From: Cheiracanthium punctorium | Taxonomy: Eukaryota; Arthropoda; Arachnida; Araneae; Cheiracanthiidae | Assembly: GCA_038373885.1 (NCBI GenBank) | Contig: JAWZYV010012385.1 | Span: 186,001-250,000 of the forward strand | Length of the DNA stretch: 64,000 bases | Direction of reading: 5' to 3' | Shown here: in pieces, positions 60,018-64,000 of the stretch | Numbering within the stretch: position 1 is the stretch's first letter | Layout: each line of letters begins with the position of its first letter | Made by a program: the position numbers and the translations under genes | The notes under the pieces: model-generated | What the model saw: only the letters and a program-made list of their open reading frames with translations | What the model was told of the DNA's origin: nothing | The model's database searches: none

Positions 60018-60122
60018 GATTGAGCTTCAATTTGGCATATATATTTGAATTATTCATCATGCTTGGTAATGATCTTAATCGTAAGTGTTCGGAAAGTCGA
60101 GTGGAGTCACTCCAGATTTTTT

Positions 60123-61208
60123 TAGTTGCATTTAGAGAGATATTTACGGAAGGGACACTCTATCGAAGGTGCCACTGTAACAATTTAAAAATACTTCTCC
60201 ATATACAAAATTCGAAACAAAAGAAGAAAAAAAAAAGCCCCCATGGCATCTGCGTGGTTTTTCACTTGTCTTGTGATACCCATAATTCGCTGGATCGATT
60301 CGGTCATTCGTTTGCGGCCAATCGACTGCCAATCACTCGTCAGTCCAGCTGACATTGGCCAAACAGAACTCTTCCTTTCCAGCACGGGGATGATCCCTGG
60401 TTCCATCGAACCGGCCAGATCCGAGCTTTAGCCCACTACGACCAACATAAGCAAGACCTTTTTCTTTGAGATAGTTTATTTAGCTAGTATTAATTTGTAT
60501 TATTTGCATCTATCTAATAGCAAGTCGATCATTAATCATCTATTGTGGACAATCGCTTCTCCACTACAACAAATTATCAATGATCGCTTTGCTGTTAATT
60601 TGTATCTGTTTCTTTTATTCCTATTGCGTTTGTTTATTTCCTATTTTGTGATTATCTTCATTCAGAATTTCGGACATCCGGGCTCCAATTGTGCGACCTT
60701 CCTGCTAGCCGTGAGGACGGGAACTTTTCATTTCCAGCCCTGCACCAGGGAAGCGGTCCAGATCCAAGTTTCGGGCCTGCCGTCCACGACAACAGGAACG
60801 CCACCTTTCTTGGCCGACTTTTGAGCCTCGGACGCAAGTTTCGAACTGACCGATCGCGATGACGGCAGTCGTCACAACCGTCATCCCCTGCGCTCGAGCG
60901 CTCGCGCAGGCTCGCAGCGAATGTCTGAGCGCACAAGGCAAGTGGCTGTGATGCCCATCACCTGCCCGCGATCCGTTGTCCGATGTTACTGATCCATGGC
61001 ATTGCCAAATAACATATTTCAAATATCATTTCAACATAGTTCATTGCACTTCAACATCCTCAACATACCACATCCACATATTGCACTTTAATTTTGCATG
61101 CCTTGGACTAGTACCCCAGGCAACCGTTTCACGAGTAGAGAGAGCTACTCACCCAACGCAGAGGCCACGGCAGGCCACTCCATACACGCTTACTTCATCT
61201 ACATAAGA
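60123..61208. other. GC-richer patch of unknown origin, possible retroelement remnant
   Basis: About 60230-60440 and 60660-61000 are markedly GC-richer than the window average, with TGTGATACCCAT (60274) and TGTGATGCCCATCA (60949) as related words. This could be LTR or untranslated sequence of a retroelement, but no gag/pol motif, primer-binding site or target duplication was found. Overlapping open frames on both strands share no recognisable motif and reflect the lower stop density of GC-rich DNA. Confidence 0.3.
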
Positions 61209-61317
61209 TTTCCATTGTTGTAGAAGACAGATGCACAATCCGATGCAAGCGCCGATGCTATGTTGAAATGAACAATGTTGTTTTGAATGGTTCAGTACTC
61301 TATTGTTTCAATAATGA

Positions 61318-61424
61318 CTGGCCCTACCATGGCCGAGTGGATAGGGCACTCAGAATGGAAACGGCTGAAATGTGAAGGTCCCGGGTTCGGCCCTCATCCG
61401 CGGCTGTCGATCTAACGATAGTAG
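61318..61424 (+). mobile_element. tRNA-derived SINE, copy 3 (truncated)
   Basis: A box ATGGCCGAGTGGATAGGGCA and B box GGGTTCGGCCCT are well preserved; the 3' body is missing. Lies inside duplication unit 1. Confidence 0.8.
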
Positions 61425-61572
61425 TAAGCGGCGCGTTTTGTGCGGCGGAAATGACGCCACAAGGGGGCGTGGCTTGATGACGTCATGGACCGCGACCGGA
61501 AGTGACGTCATGAGTGGAGTGGAGTTGTTTTCTTCCTGCAGCTGGATTAGTTTCGGTTTCAGCCGTGAAAGG
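61425..61572 (+). promoter_or_regulatory. GC-rich segment with CRE-like and CTCF-like words
   Basis: Contains two full TGACGTCA palindromes (about 61477 and 61503) and one TGACGCCA (about 61452), the binding word of CREB/ATF-type bZIP proteins. CCACAAGGGGGCG (61457-61469) matches the CTCF core (CCA-S-Y-AG-R-K-GGC-R) at all but one position. Function is inferred from sequence words only; such a cluster is unusual in this AT-rich window. Confidence 0.35.
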
Positions 61573-61935
61573 TTTCCATTGTTGTGAAAGATAGATGCAC
61601 AATCCGATGCAAGCGCTGATGCTTTGTTGAAATGAACAATGCTGTTTTGAAAGGTTCAGTACTCTATTGTTTCAATAATGACTGGCCTCACCATGGCCGA
61701 GTGGATAAGGTACTGAGAATGGTAACGGTAGAAGTCTGAAGTTCCCAGGTTCGGGCCCCGTCTCGGGCTGTCGATCTAACGGTTCGGAGTTTGGGACGGT
61801 TGTGTCCAGATGGAACGTGATTTCGCGTTAGAACACCTCAGAAAGTCCCTCGACCAAGGCACCTCTTATCCTAGGCAGATAGCCCAACTTTGCCTTAACA
61901 ACATAGACATTCCCAATAATTAGTGGCTTGATCAA
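61573..61935 (+). repeat. 364-bp direct duplication, unit 2
   Basis: Partner of unit 1 with the full-length SINE copy 4 in place of the GC-rich insert. Since flank and SINE duplicated together, the truncation in unit 1 and the duplication are separate events. Confidence 0.8.
61683..61905 (+). mobile_element. tRNA-derived SINE, copy 4 (full length)
   Basis: A box ATGGCCGAGTGGATAAGGTA, B box AGGTTCGGGCCCC, then the shared body (GTCGATCTAACGG, GTCCAGATGGAACGTG, GCGTTAGAACACC, CCTCGACCAAGGCACC, AGATAGCCC) and a short CTTAACAACA tail. This is the best-preserved copy of the family in the window and the only one with both promoter boxes and body complete. Confidence 0.85.
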
Positions 61936-63142
61936 AAAAGGAGGAGATACTATTATATATATATATATGTTCAAGATGCAATAGAAAATCCACATTCTAA
62001 ATATAATATTTAAATTTTAAACCTTTTTTAAAATATAATATTAAAATTTAAATTTTAAAAGTAAGTTTGTGTAATTACTTATGTATTAGCATGCAATTTC
62101 ATAACTAACAAAACAATTTTTTTTTTACCTTCTTTGACTACCAAATATTTATGCTTGTCTGAGGGACCTCCTCTCTGTACGATCGATTTTTCAAGGAAGG
62201 GAATGAATTTTTATGATTCATTTATAGTAATATAAATTAGATAATTGTCCAAAAAACACCGCGGTAAAGTCATTTTCAAAATGTTTTATAAAAGTACAAA
62301 ACAAAACACCAATTAATACAGAATTGCCGAGTAAGGTGGGGAGAATGCCTTCGCTACAGTAGGACTTTATGTTCATTTGTAGTTTGTAATTCTATTATAT
62401 AGTTACGCTGATTCCTGACTCACTCTGTAACCATTCCGAGCAACCTCTTCAATACGAATATTTTACCGCCATGACTCCAAGAATTTCAAAAAGGGCGAAA
62501 AGATTGAAAGCCAGAAAAAGCGTCATAACAGATGCATCGTTTATACGATCTGCTTGAAAAATTTTCAAAATTATGTACGAAAATATAGAAAACAATCTGG
62601 GCTACTTTAAAAATCTGAAAATCCACCAATTTCCTCATTTTCAAGCAATTTTTTGCTATTTTCGGCTCCCTTTTATTTCCGAGAGTCAAAATGGAAATCA
62701 TTTGCGTGACAAAATGAGCTCTTGCAACGGTAGGGCGACCTATTCATCACGGTCATAAGGCTTTGAAGGGAAAGTGCGATTCCAATTATTTTAAGATAGT
62801 TTTTCCAGTAGACGTACTTTAATTTTTTTTTCACAAATAAATCGCCTGCATGGTTATAAGAATGGCTGTGTACACAAAACGAAATCTTTCGAATGCCAAA
62901 AGTTTCCGCGCGTTTGCCGAAGAGCCTGAAATTCGATTTGGGTATATACAATGAAAATTTAATATGAACTTATTTATTTTAGGAGGACGAAGATGAACTA
63001 TAGTGAATGTAGACATATTTTCGCCAAATGTTTTCTCTAGAGGCCGTTGCGATTGCTTCCACAGCGGGCTTTGACTTCTAGTTTAATACATTTTGACTAT
63101 GTTTTTGAGGGATGTTCTCGATATAATTACCTATTTTATATA
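61936..63142. other. AT-rich stretch with a possible Helitron relic
   Basis: An (AT)n run lies at 61954-61968. At about 62550-62640, TATGTACGAAAATATAGAAA, CTACTTTAAAAATCTGAAAA and TCCACC follow the order seen in the Helitron 5' region (46390-46470); no ends were found. No gene recognised. Confidence 0.35.
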
Positions 63143-63222
63143 CAGTAAAACCTCACGATGGCGGACACCTCTGGGACCACAATTTATGTCCACGAACTGG
63201 GAGTGTCCGCTATCGAGGACTG
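63143..63222. mobile_element. Pogo/Tigger-type terminal repeat or mini-element
   Basis: CAGTAAAACCTCACGATGGC, then GGACACCTCTGGGACC, is mirrored by the right half (reverse complement CAGTCCTCGATAGCGGACAC). CAGTAAAACCTC-x-GGACC is the common start of pogo/Tigger-type elements, whose ends often contain such an internal palindrome. It is flanked by TA on the left only. Either a lone end or an 80-bp mini-element. Confidence 0.5.
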
Positions 63223-63367
63223 CGATAATTAATAGAAAAACCTATGTATTTTATAACTTGACGTATGATGCATACTTTTTTAAAATATGAATCTGGAATA
63301 CTTTGACATACATTGAATTGATGAAATAGTGCACTTGTCTTCCTAATGAAAGTGCAGCGGCTTTTTT

Positions 63368-64000
63368 ACTTTCCGAACATGCACCATGTAAGGAAAGTAT
63401 TGTAATCATGAAAAAATTCGACTTCGAGATTTTGGTGTATTTACACGTTTTGAGGTCTTCTGAATTCATTGATACTATTTATACGAAATGTATGCATGTA
63501 TGTGTGTATGTGTGTGTGTGTGGTATGCGAGTGAACACAATAGTTCCTAAACGGAGCATTCGATTGTGCTCAAATTGGGTATATATGTTATAAACCACCG
63601 TCGCAAGACCGGTATTGATTTTGGTGTGTATAGGACTTATAGTTTTTCTACAGGGCTACGACAAAGATTTCTTTTACATTATGGCTTATGGGAGGAAGTT
63701 CTTGAAAGTACGCTAGCGGTACATTCGATTGAGCTCAAATTAGGTATACATGTTGATAACCACCATTGTAAGACCGGTATTGATTTCGATGTGTATAGGA
63801 CTTATAGATTTTCTACAGGGCTACGACGAAGATTTCTTTTACATTATGGCCTATGGGGGGAAATTCTTGAAAGTGCGCTAGCGTTTAAACGGTACATTCG
63901 ATTGAGCTCAAACTGGGTATATATGTTATAAGCCACCATTGTAAGACCGGTATTGATTTTGATGTGTATAGATATTCTACAGGGTTCTACAGGGTCTATA
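63368..64000 (+). mobile_element. Helentron-associated-like element, copy C (runs off the window)
   Basis: Starts ACTTTCCGAACATGCACCAT like copies A and B, with a short GT tract (about 63490-63523) and units starting at 63562, 63727 and 63900 (periods 165 and 173). The first unit lacks the GCGTTTAAAC stretch. The 3' hairpin lies beyond the window. Confidence 0.7.

Larger units (their letters stand above)
59297..60122 (+). mobile_element. Helentron-associated-like element, copy B
   Basis: Same architecture as copy A: ACTTTCCGAACA start (59297), a leader, a GT tract, three 173-bp units, the inverted TGTTCGGAAAGT (60086-60097), the hairpin TGGAGT-C-ACTCCA (60102-60114) and a T-rich tail. Leader and 3' end are about 95% identical to copy A by eye, so the two copies are young relative to most elements here. 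Confidence 0.7.
61209..61572 (+). repeat. 364-bp direct duplication, unit 1
   Basis: Starts TTTCCATTGTTGTAGAAGAC; the first 110 bp and the SINE head match unit 2 (61573 onward) at about 93%. In this unit the SINE is cut after GTCGATCTAACGAT and replaced by a 148-bp GC-rich segment. Confidence 0.85.

Noticed and set aside
60658..61022. Overlapping minus-strand frames of 92 and 105 codons
   Set aside because: They sit in a GC-rich patch with low stop density in all frames and show no recognisable domain.

Overview
This window looks like AT-rich (by eye about 30% GC) nuclear DNA of an arthropod, most likely an arachnid such as a spider. That assignment rests on the style of the Tc1-like transposases, the mariner-type and Helitron remnants and a tRNA-derived SINE family; no host gene is available to confirm it. 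There are no bacterial-style operons, no rRNA and no convincing host exon. Read as a whole, the window is an intergenic or intronic transposon graveyard with one element that looks intact.

Layout. 1-9.8 kb: two mariner-type inverted-repeat elements (3683-4259, 4525-4958), a possible piggyBac-like MITE (5260-5792) and a 3'-truncated Tc1-like transposase on the minus strand (frame 8867-9586, outer TIR at 9818). 11.4-19.9 kb: a GC-rich SINE-like repeat, two copies of a tRNA-derived SINE, and two decayed mariner elements (15494-15999, 16478-17390), the second carrying a nested hAT MITE (16576-16871) with a perfect 8-bp target duplication. 21.9-28 kb: a probable Helitron 3' end, a 1.9-kb Tc1/mariner-superfamily element (23238-25155) and a decayed Penelope-like reverse transcriptase (about 26940-28045, minus). 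31.1-35.8 kb: a dense cluster of relics (truncated mariner, a MITE with TGACGTCA-bearing ends, a fold-back repeat, a piggyBac-type MITE, a further internally deleted mariner). 37.8-39.9 kb: a non-coding block of about 430 bp present twice, with an identical 35-nt core. 45.2-50.3 kb: the second copy of the 1.9-kb element, inverted and split by a 3.2-kb Helitron (46293-49504). 54-55.5 kb: an apparently complete Tc1 element (53998-55488) with an uninterrupted 342-aa DD34E transposase. 57.2-64 kb: three copies of a Helentron-associated-like family carrying 173-bp tandem repeats and a GT microsatellite, plus a GC-richer patch with duplicated SINE copies.

How the parts relate. The elements give their own internal controls: the uninterrupted copy at 23-25 kb is the empty site for the Helitron in the copy at 45-50 kb, and one arm of the mariner at 16.5-17.4 kb is the empty site for the hAT in the other arm. 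Only the Tc1 transposase looks able to make a functional protein. A separate theme is a set of near-perfect short-loop palindromes (arms 15-30 bp) scattered across the window that no transposon family here explains.

Coordinates of decayed elements are approximate by a few bases unless the target duplication is stated. Everything was read by eye; no alignments or searches were run.
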